A stretch of DNA of 64,000 nucleotides from Hydrotalea sp. (lineage in GTDB: Bacteria > Bacteroidota > Bacteroidia > Chitinophagales > Chitinophagaceae). Under the pieces are notes generated by a model, which was given only the letters and a program-made list of their open reading frames with translations, was not told the DNA's origin and did not search any database. Positions 54,672 to 63,366 of the stretch are shown here, piece after piece (positions within the stretch are counted from its first letter, which is position 1; each line of letters begins with the position of its first letter). The DNA lies in the NCBI GenBank assembly GCA_022402565.1, contig JAKRSC010000021.1, positions 1,595-65,594 on the forward strand, written 5' to 3'. The position numbers and the translations under genes are program-made.

Positions 54672-56141
54672 TCAATTCCACTTTCCATTTACTCTTCTAC
54701 AAATTTTCCAAGGGTTTTCTGCTTGAAGAGGTTCGGGTAACAATTGATCGGGCCAATTCTGAAAAGAAACTGGCCTAGCAAATCTTTGAATAGCATCCTG
54801 ACCAACTGAACTGAATCTGCCGTCTATAGTTACTGGAAAAGGACCGCCATGATGCATAGCCGTAGTAACAGAAACACCAGTAGGAACGCCTCTCCAAATT
54901 AACCTTCCTGCTTTTAATATGGCCAGATCAAATATTGGTTGAAACTTATTATGCTCGTCCTGTTCAATCCAACAAGTAGTTGTTAATTGTCCTGGTAACG
55001 CTCGGTACACTTCTATCAATTCCTCAATATCTTTTGCAAGAATCAGCATTTGAAAAGGACCAAATACTTCTTCGCCCAACCAGCTATTATTCAAAAAATC
55101 TTTTGCATGTATCTCTGCTAAGACAGGATATGCAAACTCATCTACCCGATCTTCAGAAAATAAAAGCGTTTGAACAGATGGATGGTTAAGACGTTCTTCT
55201 ACCAATGTTTGATAACGATCCCAAATACCTCTGTGAAGCATTTTCTGAGTTGGAGTTAATCGAACAGCTTGTATAAATCTTTCCTTCCAAACTCCAAGTG
55301 AAGGACTCTCCACAGCCAATAGCAAACCTGGATTGGTACAATACTGGCCTGCGTGTAAGGTGAGCGACTGGGCAATTTTTTCAGCTATTTCGTTAGCATG
55401 CCGTTGAAGAGATAATTCTGAGAGAATGATTGGATTGACTGATCCCATTTCCGCAAATACAGGAATGGGTTTCGGTCTTTGTTGCGCCCACTGATGCAGC
55501 TGTGTTCCACCAGTAAATGACCCCGTAAATCCAATAGCAGCAGTATTTTCATGCATAACTAAATACTTGCCAACTTCATGGCTGGCTCCATAAATATGCT
55601 GTACAATTTCTCGAGGTAAATGATTCTTTTCTAAAGCAGCTACTATACACTCCCATACCAAAGTAGAAGTATTGGGATGAGCGGGATGTGCTTTAATGAC
55701 AACGGAGCAACCAGCAGCTAGCGCAGATGCAGTATCACCTCCCGCTGTAGAATAAGCAAAAGGGAAATTACTTGAACCAAAAACCACCACTGGACCAACA
55801 GGCATTAAACACTTTCTCAAATTGGGCTGCGGATCAGGAAGGTTATCAATAGTTGCTTGCATCCATGCACCTTCCTCGGTAGCATCTGCGTACTGTTGTA
55901 GCTGAATACAAGTACGGTTGATTTCTTGCTTTAAACGATCAATTGGGAGATGAGATTCAGCATGTGCAATTTCAATGAGTAGAGACTGTTTTGCTTGCAA
56001 CTCTTCAGCAATTGTGTACATTAATTTTTTACGAATACTGGGGGAAGTATTTTTATAGATTTGAAATGCTCCTTTAGAAGCACGCATAGTGCTATCAAGA
56101 ATATTTTCAGGAGTGTCAGTAAATATTTTTAATTCATGCAT
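54672..56141 (-). CDS. Aldehyde dehydrogenase, alpha-ketoglutarate-semialdehyde (2,5-dioxovalerate) type
   Basis: NAD(P)-dependent enzyme of 489 residues from ATG 56141. The first residues MHELKIFTDT are like the family; a longer start at 56186 would lie inside the upstream gene. It shows GSSNFPFAYSTAGGDTASALAAG, a glycine loop GFTGSFTGG, the general base in AEMGSVNP, and the nucleophile Cys in HAGQYCTNPG, the wording seen in KGSA dehydrogenases. It should oxidise 2,5-dioxopentanoate to 2-oxoglutarate. It overlaps the end of the D-amino-acid dehydrogenase gene by 8 bases, so the two are coupled, as in hydroxyproline catabolism. Confidence 0.85.
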   Translation of the reverse strand: MHELKIFTDTPENILDSTMRASKGAFQIYKNTSPSIRKKLMYTIAEELQAKQSLLIEIAHAESHLPIDRLKQEINRTCIQLQQYADATEEGAWMQATIDNLPDPQPNLRKCLMPVGPVVVFGSSNFPFAYSTAGGDTASALAAGCSVVIKAHPAHPNTSTLVWECIVAALEKNHLPREIVQHIYGASHEVGKYLVMHENTAAIGFTGSFTGGTQLHQWAQQRPKPIPVFAEMGSVNPIILSELSLQRHANEIAEKIAQSLTLHAGQYCTNPGLLLAVESPSLGVWKERFIQAVRLTPTQKMLHRGIWDRYQTLVEERLNHPSVQTLLFSEDRVDEFAYPVLAEIHAKDFLNNSWLGEEVFGPFQMLILAKDIEELIEVYRALPGQLTTTCWIEQDEHNKFQPIFDLAILKAGRLIWRGVPTGVSVTTAMHHGGPFPVTIDGRFSSVGQDAIQRFARPVSFQNWPDQLLPEPLQAENPWKICRRVNGKWN

Positions 56142-57384
56142 ATCGATCCGGCGAAAAAGATGACAGATCCATTGAAGTTGGTTCACCTTGAATAATTTCT
56201 GCTACTAGCTGTCCAGTTCCAGCTCCTAAACTTAATCCAATCATGGCATGTCCGGTTGCAACCACCAAGTTTTTACATGCAGCAGTTCTACCTATGTAAG
56301 GTAATCCATCTGCAGAACAAGGTCTAAATCCATACCAAACCTCTTCAGGCTTAGGCATCGGAATTTCAAACTTTGGAAAGAATCTTTGCACACCGCGAAT
56401 AATTCCTTCCACTCGTTTCATGCGAGGAGGGCGATTCGTTCTTGTAATTTCCATTGTACCACCAAACCTCATTTTATTTTCATCCATAGGTGTTATGGCC
56501 ACGCGCGATTCCATTAGAATTGCAGGATAATTCATCATTTGCGGATAGTCTTCAATGGTAATAGAATACCCCCTTCCACCAACCATCGGTAATTTCAAAC
56601 CAAGTTGTTTCGACAATTCACCACTCCATGCACCTGCAGCAAGAATCACTTCATTAGCTTCAACATTACCTTTAGTAGTTCTCACATCTTTTATTAGAGC
56701 ATGCTCTTTTTTAAAACCTATGACCTCAGCATTGGGGATAAAACTGACACCTATATCTGTAAGATGCTGCAAAAGACTGCGCATCATTTTGGGAGGATAT
56801 AAATGAGCATCACATCCAAAGAAAACTCCACCCCGCACATCCATCTCTATTCCTGGCTCTAATTGAAGGATTTGTTCTTTCGTCAAAAGTTGCGCATCTA
56901 GTCCAAGTACTTTCGATTTTTTGACAAGGTTTTCCGCGTAAGCTTCTTTTTCATCGGTTTGAAATAATTCCAACAGGCCTTTATGCATATAAGCCATATC
57001 TAAAGGAATTTCCTTGTGCCAAGATTCATAAGCGCGTTGACTAATTAGCGCAATATCCCGTAAAGGTACAGCCGAGTTAGCTACATGTTCAGGAGAAGCA
57101 ACTCGCATAAAGCGCCAGCCCCACTCAAACAATGACCAACTTAACCGGGGTTCTACATAAAAAGGACTTCTTGAATTCCACATCCATTTTAATCCTTGCT
57201 GAACAATGCCTGGCGTAGCAAGAGGTACAAAATGACTTGGGCATACATATCCTGCATTTCCATAAGAACAGTTATCAGAAAAATCACCCTTATCAATAAC
57301 AGTTACATCAAAACCCGATCTTTTTAAGTACAAAGCACTGCTTAATCCAACAATGCCACCACCTATGACGACTACCTTTTTCAT
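56134..57384 (-). CDS. FAD-dependent D-amino-acid dehydrogenase (DadA-like), probably D-hydroxyproline
   Basis: A 416-residue flavoprotein of the DAO family. The FAD-binding start is KVVVIGGGIVGLSSALYLKR. It continues DVTVIDKGDFSDNCSYGNAGYVCPSHFVPLA (typical of DadA-like enzymes), later GRGYSITIEDYPQ and near the end WYGFRPCSADGLPYIGR and VATGHAMIGLSLGAGTGQLV. Paired with a KGSA-type aldehyde dehydrogenase, the best guess is cis-4-hydroxy-D-proline oxidation. The epimerase and deaminase of that pathway are not in this window, so general D-amino-acid use cannot be excluded. Confidence 0.85.
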   Translation of the reverse strand: MKKVVVIGGGIVGLSSALYLKRSGFDVTVIDKGDFSDNCSYGNAGYVCPSHFVPLATPGIVQQGLKWMWNSRSPFYVEPRLSWSLFEWGWRFMRVASPEHVANSAVPLRDIALISQRAYESWHKEIPLDMAYMHKGLLELFQTDEKEAYAENLVKKSKVLGLDAQLLTKEQILQLEPGIEMDVRGGVFFGCDAHLYPPKMMRSLLQHLTDIGVSFIPNAEVIGFKKEHALIKDVRTTKGNVEANEVILAAGAWSGELSKQLGLKLPMVGGRGYSITIEDYPQMMNYPAILMESRVAITPMDENKMRFGGTMEITRTNRPPRMKRVEGIIRGVQRFFPKFEIPMPKPEEVWYGFRPCSADGLPYIGRTAACKNLVVATGHAMIGLSLGAGTGQLVAEIIQGEPTSMDLSSFSPDRYA

Positions 57385-57456
57385 TCCTTGAATTGCAATT
57401 AATCATTAAATGTACTGAGGGTTCATGTAACAGGACTTAAATGGAAGCGAAATCCT

Positions 57457-57464
57457 TATTTTTG
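57457..57464 (+). promoter_or_regulatory. Putative -7 box of tRNA-Ser
   Basis: TATTTTTG matches TAnnTTTG and ends 17 bases before the tRNA 5' end. Confidence 0.5.
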
Positions 57465-57481
57465 CGCCCCTACAAGTAAAC

Positions 57482-57568
<87 letters not shown>

Positions 57569-58167
57569 CAACATCTTTTTAGTACTAAACAGAAACTCTT
57601 TAAAAATCAACACTTTAAGGAGTTTTTTTATGGATTCTGTTCAGTTCTAAACAGCCCTTTTTAGTACCTAAAAGGTATCATTTGCGGTATCACAAAATTG
57701 AGGCTGTTTATAACCCTAGTTTTCAATCTACAACCTAGCCTACCCCAGTCATTTTCAAAACAGATTATTTATCCTGTAATGAAACAGCTCTGACTTAGCT
57801 TTTCAGGAAAAAATTCTGTACGCTTAAAATTCTATTGAGATTTATGTGTTTTCTTGGGTTTTTCTTATTGTATCATCATCGAAACAAAGACTACTCGCAA
57901 ATTTATTTTGACAACATATAAGAGCAAAGAATAAAAACCAATACAAGGTTAAAAATCTAAAATCATGAACCTGTAATGTACAATCAATCTAATATCTTAG
58001 CTCCGGAATTAAAATCCCAAATAACTGGAGAATCTTAATAGGTATTTTAACATTATTTTATTGCTTTAGCATTTATTTTACAGCATCTTCAAAACCAGGC
58101 AAACAGGTTCATGCATAATGCAACCACCTATTAGCCAAATGTTATATGTAATTAAAAACTTTTAAAA
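57569..58167. other. Gene-free stretch downstream of tRNA-Ser
   Basis: About 600 bases without a credible gene. It holds the tRNA terminator and a short direct repeat CTTTTTAGTAC (57575-57585 and 57657-57667), each beside a CTAAACAG motif. The rest is AT-rich with no structure that I could support. It is a plausible remnant of an integration site, but no integrase gene or second copy of the tRNA 3' end was found in the window. Confidence 0.4.
57593..57630 (+). terminator. Terminator after tRNA-Ser
   Basis: A 12-bp stem (57593-57604 with 57614-57625, one G-T pair) and 9-nt loop, followed by five more T. It lies 25 bases past the tRNA. Confidence 0.75.
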
Positions 58168-58899
58168 ATGAATATTAAATTCATTGCTATTGTCGCACTG
58201 TTCCTCGTTAATCTACATGCAAATGCACAGTCTCGCTATCTCAAATTTTACATCAAGCAGCAAAAGGAATCGAGCAAGATTATCGGAACAAGTATTCAAT
58301 CTCCACTACTAACTCTTGAAGAAAAAGAGGTCACTTTTGAGAATTATAGAGGCCAATTTCTCGTTATAGATTTCTGGTTCACCAAATGTTTCCCTTGTTT
58401 TAGAGAATTTCCGCACATGGATTCTGTAAAACAAATCTTTAAAAATCATAGTGAACTCGCTTTTATTAATATCTGTAGTAGATCAAGTATTGAAGACTGG
58501 AAAAAAGTTGTATCCGAAAGAAACATTTCGGGAATAAACCTATTTGACAACAATCCTTTCATTCCGAATCGAAAACTGATTGGAGCTCCAAAATCTAAAG
58601 GAGTAGGTATTATTCACGATCAGATGTATTTGAACGGCTATCCGACTTATGCATTCATAGATTCGACCGGCAAAATTCTTGGAGCAACAAGTGTTAAACC
58701 TAGTGACAAACTTTTGTTTGCGTACTACATTGAAAGTGTTCTGAAAGGTCAAAATATTGATGAAAGCCTTAGAAAATTCAAAATAGAAATCAATTCCAAA
58801 CAACAGAGCAAAGAGTTTCTTCAGTTTGTCATGAATAGATTTAATGTAGATGAAGCAGGGGCTGAAGCGCTTATTGAGCCATATAGAAAGTGGCTATAA
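58168..58899 (+). CDS. TlpA-like thioredoxin-fold protein
   Basis: A 243-residue exported protein with a signal peptide (MNIKFIAIVALFLVNLHANAQ) and a thioredoxin/redoxin domain at about 45-195. It shows FLVIDFWFTKCFPCFREFPHM, with the redox pair CFPC, and the cis-proline region YLNGYPTYAFIDSTGKI. Such proteins reduce or repair disulfides in the periplasm, often for cytochrome c or secreted peptides. About 45 extra C-terminal residues follow the fold. It stands alone after the tRNA-Ser, at the head of the accessory stretch. Confidence 0.85.
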   Translation: MNIKFIAIVALFLVNLHANAQSRYLKFYIKQQKESSKIIGTSIQSPLLTLEEKEVTFENYRGQFLVIDFWFTKCFPCFREFPHMDSVKQIFKNHSELAFINICSRSSIEDWKKVVSERNISGINLFDNNPFIPNRKLIGAPKSKGVGIIHDQMYLNGYPTYAFIDSTGKILGATSVKPSDKLLFAYYIESVLKGQNIDESLRKFKIEINSKQQSKEFLQFVMNRFNVDEAGAEALIEPYRKWL

Positions 58900-58941
58900 A
58901 AAAGACTTGCAAACTTGTTGAAATAACTGAGCCAAGAATAA

Positions 58942-59055
58942 GAAAGTACAATCATTTTTGACTATTTCTTGAAAGATCATCTAGGCAATGTTAGAATGGT
59001 CCTGACCGATGAAATAGTCCCTCAGAACTATCCAACACTGAATGGTGACGGTTGA
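58942..59055 (+). pseudogene. RHS repeat protein relic
   Basis: A short open stretch that reads DYFLKDHLGNVRMVLTDE, the highly conserved core phrase of RHS repeat-associated proteins, followed by IVPQNYPTLNGDG and a stop at 59053. A stop at 58939 cuts it off upstream. The rest of the RHS gene is gone, so this is a fossil of a polymorphic-toxin-like or cell-surface RHS protein. Confidence 0.75.
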
Positions 59056-59061
59056 ATTACC

Positions 59062-59111
59062 GACCTCCCCCCGAAAAGTATTTGTATAACCCGTACTCAA
59101 AATGGGAAGCC
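59062..59111. repeat. 50-bp repeat resembling an IS end, copy 1
   Basis: Begins GACCTCCCCCC and ends CTCAAAATGGGAAGCC. It recurs at 62179-62230 in the same orientation with a few changes and small indels. The two copies flank the TonB-type barrel copy B. The opening resembles the terminal inverted repeats of some bacteroidete IS elements, but no transposase is present. Confidence 0.6.
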
Positions 59112-59192
59112 AACATTTTAATCAAAAAGTATCTGTATTTTATTTAAATTACAATTATCATTAGGATATCAATACCTATAAATGTTACCATT

Positions 59193-62000
59193 TTGAAACA
59201 CCCGTTAAAATTACTTTTTTTCTTTTTTTTGTTACAAAACCTAGGAGCTCAAACGCTTAGTATAAATGGAATAGTGGTTGATAGTGCTACAAAAAAGGGG
59301 TTGAACTTGGCAACTATAGCAGTGTATGATGCAAAAGATTCTTCCTTTATAAAATTTCGTTTATCTGATTCGAAAGGGGCGTTTAAAGTTCCTTCTTTGC
59401 CCGAAGGAAAATTACTACGCTTATTAATTACAGTTGCTGGATATGAACCATACCGTAAAGAGTTTATACTCACTACAACCATACCTTCAGTAGACCTTGG
59501 TATAGTAGCACTTAAAATAAGTGAAAAACAATTGGAGGAGGTTGTAGTTTTTTCAGAAATACCTCCTGTACTTTTCAAAAAGGATACCATTGAGTTTAAT
59601 GCAGCTTCTTTTAATACCCTGCCTACTGCTTTGGTAGAAGATTTGCTAAAAAAGCTCCCGGGCGTGGAAGTGCGTGAAGATGGTAGCATTATGGTACAGG
59701 GAAGACCAGTAACTAGGATTTTGGTAGATGGAAAGCAATTCTTTGGCAATAATTATAAAATGGCTACAAGAAATTTGCCTGCTAATCTGATAGATAAGGT
59801 ACAAGTTGCTGACGATACTGAGCAGTATGAATTTGAAAGTGTAAAGCGAGAAGGCCCCTTAAATAAAATAATAAATTTAACTTTTAAGAAGGGGGTAAAA
59901 CAGGGGCTGTTTGGGAGAGCTTATTTAGGCGGTGGTACAAATGAACGAAATGAGTTAGGTGCTCTTTTAAATATGTTTAGAGACACTCTCCAGTTAAGTC
60001 TTGTTGGCTATCAGAATAACTTAAATAGAAGTTCTTTTTCCCTACAAGACCTAAGTGAAGCTGGTGGTTTTAACAGAAGTGGCATGGGTTCTTATGGCTC
60101 TACTTCCGGTGTTTCAGGGCAACGAATTAATATCAATGGAATTTCATTTGGAGGCGGTACAACTGGGATCAATAACAGTCAAGGAATTGGTGCAAATTTG
60201 AATCATGCTCCGTCTAAGGATCTATCATTATTTGCTCAATATTTTTATAATTCAAACTTGAATGAGGTCATCTCAAGCAATACAACCACAATTCCTTTGA
60301 CTAATGGCTTGAATGTCTCAAATACTGTTTCTGGTATAAATAGTCTTGAAAGATCAAATAATTTAAGCGGTGGTTTGAATTGGCGTATAGATTCTCTTTC
60401 AAGAATTCAACTTAGAATTGGATATGTGAGCCAACTAAACTTTGTTACTAATAATTCTAATCAGGGTTTTAAGAATGATCAAATTGGAAATCTTAGCAAT
60501 TTTAACGGTCAGTTGTTTTCAAATGATACATTAAAACGATTTAATTATTCTATTTCTTATTCTCGGAAAATAGCAAATTCAAAAAAATCGTTTTCTGTAT
60601 TTCATTCATATAATAATAATAATAACCCATTATCACAAATCACTGAATCGATTAATACTATAATTTTCCCCCAAGCCGGGAGTCAAGTATTTGAGCAGCT
60701 TAGAAAAACGAACACTCCCAGTTCTAATATTAGTGGTCGAGTCTATTTTGAGAATATTTTTAATAAATATTTGAGCTACTATGTAACTGGGAATTACGAG
60801 CAAACTATATCTGGTAAACAGATTGAAACAGTTACTAAAAGCCAAAATGGAATAGTTTATGATAGCTTAATCTTATCAGGCACTAATGATCTTAGAAGGC
60901 AAATAGATATCTTAAAGGGAGACGTTAATCTTGTCTTGAAAATGGATAAAGTACGTTTAAGAACTTCAATCGTTTTACAAAACCAACTTATAAATGACAA
61001 ATACAGCAATTTTAATAACAACCATTTTATTCAAGATCTAACAAATGTATTGCTTGATATGTCTTTAACAATTAATAAGATAAACATGCAATATTATCAA
61101 AGGGTAGATGCCCCTTCTATCAATAATTTAATACCTGTTGCAGATAACAGTAATCCATTTCAAGTAATAAACGGTAATAGATCATTACAGCCTATAAAAT
61201 CAAGCGTTTTTAATACATCAGCCAATTTTGTTAATAACAAAACAGGTGCAGCGCTTTTCATAATCACTAATTCTTCCTTTTCTTCAAATCCTGTTATAAT
61301 TCGACTATCAATAGATTCATCTGGATTGCAGAATTATACTCCAGAAAATGCTGGAAATATATTTAGTCATTCTATTACTCTAAATTATAGCAAGAAGTAT
61401 AGAGGTAAGAATGGATTTTCATTTGGATATAATACACGGTTTTACAGTGCATATGAATTTAGTAGAATTTTAATAGATGAAAACAGCTTTTCCGCCAATG
61501 AGTTTTCTCAAAATCTATCACTTTTAATCAATTTAAACTTCAATAACAAGCTTGAGATTTCCCCGCAATATAGAATTGGATTAAATCAAAGTCGTTTTCC
61601 TACAAACAATAAAATCTTAAATAATTTTAACCTCGTGACAAACGATATAGGCGCATCAATTATTTATAGGCCAAGTTCATCAATTGCCATAACAACTAAT
61701 TTTAAGTATTTACAACAATCTATTTCATCTCCAATTGTGCCGCCAAATAGTTTTGTAACAAATGCAGATATTACTTATTCTTTTTTGCAAAGCAGAAGGG
61801 CTCAATTAAAACTGTATTTAAATGATGTTTTTAATACAAACAGAGGTGTTACTGGATCAATAACAGAGCGCGAAACTTCGGTAACTAACTCTAATATCCT
61901 GAATCGTTATTTCTTACTTTCATTTTACTACGACATTCGTGATTGGAGTAAGAAAAAGATAGAGTCAGGTGAAATTTCAAACAAATTGTTTAGGTTTTAA
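59193..62000 (+). CDS. TonB-receptor-like outer-membrane barrel, copy B
   Basis: A 935-residue paralogue of the barrel at 27542-30349, agreeing in roughly nine of ten residues by eye over the whole length. It has the same signal peptide, regulatory-like domain (SINGIVVDSATKKGLNLATIAVYD), plug (LLKKLPGVEV, GRPVTRILVDGKQFFGN) and barrel ending ISNKLFRF. The only start that keeps the signal peptide is TTG at 59193 (MKHPLKLLFFFFLLQNLGAQ). The ATG used in copy A reads CCG here. It lies between the two 50-bp repeats, beside broken C39 genes, which suggests a link with peptide export, but this is inferred. Confidence 0.83.
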   Translation: MKHPLKLLFFFFLLQNLGAQTLSINGIVVDSATKKGLNLATIAVYDAKDSSFIKFRLSDSKGAFKVPSLPEGKLLRLLITVAGYEPYRKEFILTTTIPSVDLGIVALKISEKQLEEVVVFSEIPPVLFKKDTIEFNAASFNTLPTALVEDLLKKLPGVEVREDGSIMVQGRPVTRILVDGKQFFGNNYKMATRNLPANLIDKVQVADDTEQYEFESVKREGPLNKIINLTFKKGVKQGLFGRAYLGGGTNERNELGALLNMFRDTLQLSLVGYQNNLNRSSFSLQDLSEAGGFNRSGMGSYGSTSGVSGQRININGISFGGGTTGINNSQGIGANLNHAPSKDLSLFAQYFYNSNLNEVISSNTTTIPLTNGLNVSNTVSGINSLERSNNLSGGLNWRIDSLSRIQLRIGYVSQLNFVTNNSNQGFKNDQIGNLSNFNGQLFSNDTLKRFNYSISYSRKIANSKKSFSVFHSYNNNNNPLSQITESINTIIFPQAGSQVFEQLRKTNTPSSNISGRVYFENIFNKYLSYYVTGNYEQTISGKQIETVTKSQNGIVYDSLILSGTNDLRRQIDILKGDVNLVLKMDKVRLRTSIVLQNQLINDKYSNFNNNHFIQDLTNVLLDMSLTINKINMQYYQRVDAPSINNLIPVADNSNPFQVINGNRSLQPIKSSVFNTSANFVNNKTGAALFIITNSSFSSNPVIIRLSIDSSGLQNYTPENAGNIFSHSITLNYSKKYRGKNGFSFGYNTRFYSAYEFSRILIDENSFSANEFSQNLSLLINLNFNNKLEISPQYRIGLNQSRFPTNNKILNNFNLVTNDIGASIIYRPSSSIAITTNFKYLQQSISSPIVPPNSFVTNADITYSFLQSRRAQLKLYLNDVFNTNRGVTGSITERETSVTNSNILNRYFLLSFYYDIRDWSKKKIESGEISNKLFRF

Positions 62001-62014
62001 ATTATAATTTGAAA

Positions 62015-62233
62015 ATGTTCAAATTCATTAAGCAAAAGAATCAAATGGATTGTGGCCCATCATGCCTTCAAATGGTAGCTGGCTTTTATGGTAGAAATTT
62101 TTCAATTGAAAAATTGCGTGAGTTAACAGATATTGGCAAAGAGGGAGTAAGTTTACTTGGTATTAGTGACGCAGCAGTGACCTCCCCCCAGAAAAAGTAT
62201 TTGTGTAACTTGTACTCAAAATGGGAAGCCTAG
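62015..62233 (+). pseudogene. Truncated C39 peptidase / bacteriocin ABC exporter start
   Basis: Begins MFKFIKQKNQMDCGPSCLQM, the N-terminal cysteine peptidase domain (catalytic Cys in DCGPSC) of peptide-exporting ABC transporters, and continues to LLGISDAA. At 62179 the sequence switches to the 50-bp repeat, giving a short false tail and a stop at 62231. The histidine, membrane and ATPase parts are missing. It starts 14 bases after barrel copy B, so the barrel and exporter may once have formed an operon. Confidence 0.85.
62179..62230. repeat. 50-bp repeat resembling an IS end, copy 2
   Basis: Begins GACCTCCCCCC and ends CTCAAAATGGGAAGCC. It cuts the C39 peptidase reading frame after LLGISDAA. 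See copy 1 at 59062-59111. Confidence 0.6.
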
Positions 62234-62262
62234 AGTAACTGATCATTTTAATTATAAAGATT

Positions 62263-62997
62263 ATGACTTTTCAAAAAAATGAAGAATTCTATTTTCATAA
62301 CATGAAGCGTAATTTGTTCTTCTTGTTTTCGATGTCTCCTTTCATAATTTTGGTAATTGCATATGTAATTCATCATTACTTTGGTGTTGATCTTCCCCCT
62401 TTTTCTGAATTTTTCTCTAAGTTTTTTCTTGCACTTCAGTTGCTTTTTATAATAGGTATAAAAATAACTAGAAAGCCATTTCTACTAAAAACGAAAGTAT
62501 TATTATCAGAGGATCGCTGTATTATAAAAAGTGAACCTACACTTTTTTTTAAAGAAAAAAATATTGAGATAAGCCCAAGTGAAATAAATTACTTTCAGAT
62601 TACTGAATATTCTTTTAATGTAAAGAATACTTATAATATATCTTTTAAACTTTCGTATAACCATAAAAATTATTTTGCTTATTTCATTTTGAATGAAAGT
62701 GAAAAAGAATTTATTAATAAATTCATTTTATACCTAAAGCAAATTGAGGAGGGTGGTAAAAATCTAAATTTCTACTTTAAAGATTTTTGGATTTCCAAAA
62801 AGAATATTAGAAAATGGCTATTCCTTTATATTTTATTTGCCATATCATTGATTTCAATATTATTCATGCAAGGGAAAAATGTTGTCGCTTTTTCAACTTT
62901 TTTAAGTTTAGGTATTTTGTTGCAACTTTTTACTAGTTCAAAAGAACTATCAGAGTTACACAAGAAGATAAAGGGCAATGATTACCCTTTTGTATAA
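62263..62997 (+). CDS. Unknown membrane protein with two helix pairs
   Basis: A 244-residue protein of no family I recognise. There are two hydrophobic segments near the start (about 18-40 and 48-66), a charged middle of about 115 residues with strand-like pattern (KTKVLLSEDRCIIKSEPTLFF), and two more hydrophobic segments near 185-225. The middle could be a PH-like domain as in bacterial membrane proteins of this layout, but that is a guess from shape. It lies between two broken C39 genes; an immunity role is possible but unproven. Confidence 0.6.
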   Translation: MTFQKNEEFYFHNMKRNLFFLFSMSPFIILVIAYVIHHYFGVDLPPFSEFFSKFFLALQLLFIIGIKITRKPFLLKTKVLLSEDRCIIKSEPTLFFKEKNIEISPSEINYFQITEYSFNVKNTYNISFKLSYNHKNYFAYFILNESEKEFINKFILYLKQIEEGGKNLNFYFKDFWISKKNIRKWLFLYILFAISLISILFMQGKNVVAFSTFLSLGILLQLFTSSKELSELHKKIKGNDYPFV

Positions 62998-63001
62998 GCA
63001 A

Positions 63002-63133
63002 TCAAAAAATGTATATTCTTTTTATAAAAGAATTCCATCTGTACTTCAGATTGATTTAATGGATTGTGGGGCTGCGTGTATATAAATTGTTGGTCAGTAA
63101 TTTGGGAAGCCTGCACAGTGCAAAATCTTTTAA
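63002..63133 (+). pseudogene. Second C39 peptidase relic with in-frame stops
   Basis: Reads FYKRIPSVLQIDLMDCGAAC, the opening of a C39 peptide-export ABC transporter, then meets TAA, continues IVGQ, meets another TAA, and goes on FGKPAQCKI. The catalytic Cys is in DCGAAC. It differs in sequence from the relic at 62015, so it derives from a separate exporter gene. Confidence 0.75.
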
Positions 63134-63335
63134 CCCTTACAATGACTAATTCTTATAGGACCTTATTCTAAAACAAATCAATCTGCAATTTTCATTCAGC
63201 TATTTATTGAAATGACAACCACCAATACTTCATTTAAAGTATTTTAAACAGTTAGATACTTGCATATCAATACCTTACGTAAAACTTTCTTCTAGTTAAA
63301 AGAATAATTTTTGGAGGAAATGGGAATTATTCATT

Positions 63336-63354
63336 TACTTTGTATTTCAAAGTA
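63336..63354. promoter_or_regulatory. Palindromic operator-like site before the last gene
   Basis: TACTTTG (63336-63342), five bases, CAAAGTA (63348-63354): a perfect 7-bp inverted repeat ending 12 bases before the ATG at 63367. Its position over the expected promoter or transcription start suggests that a dimeric repressor binds it. The regulator is not in view. Confidence 0.55.
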
Positions 63355-63366
63355 CTTTTAGAAACA

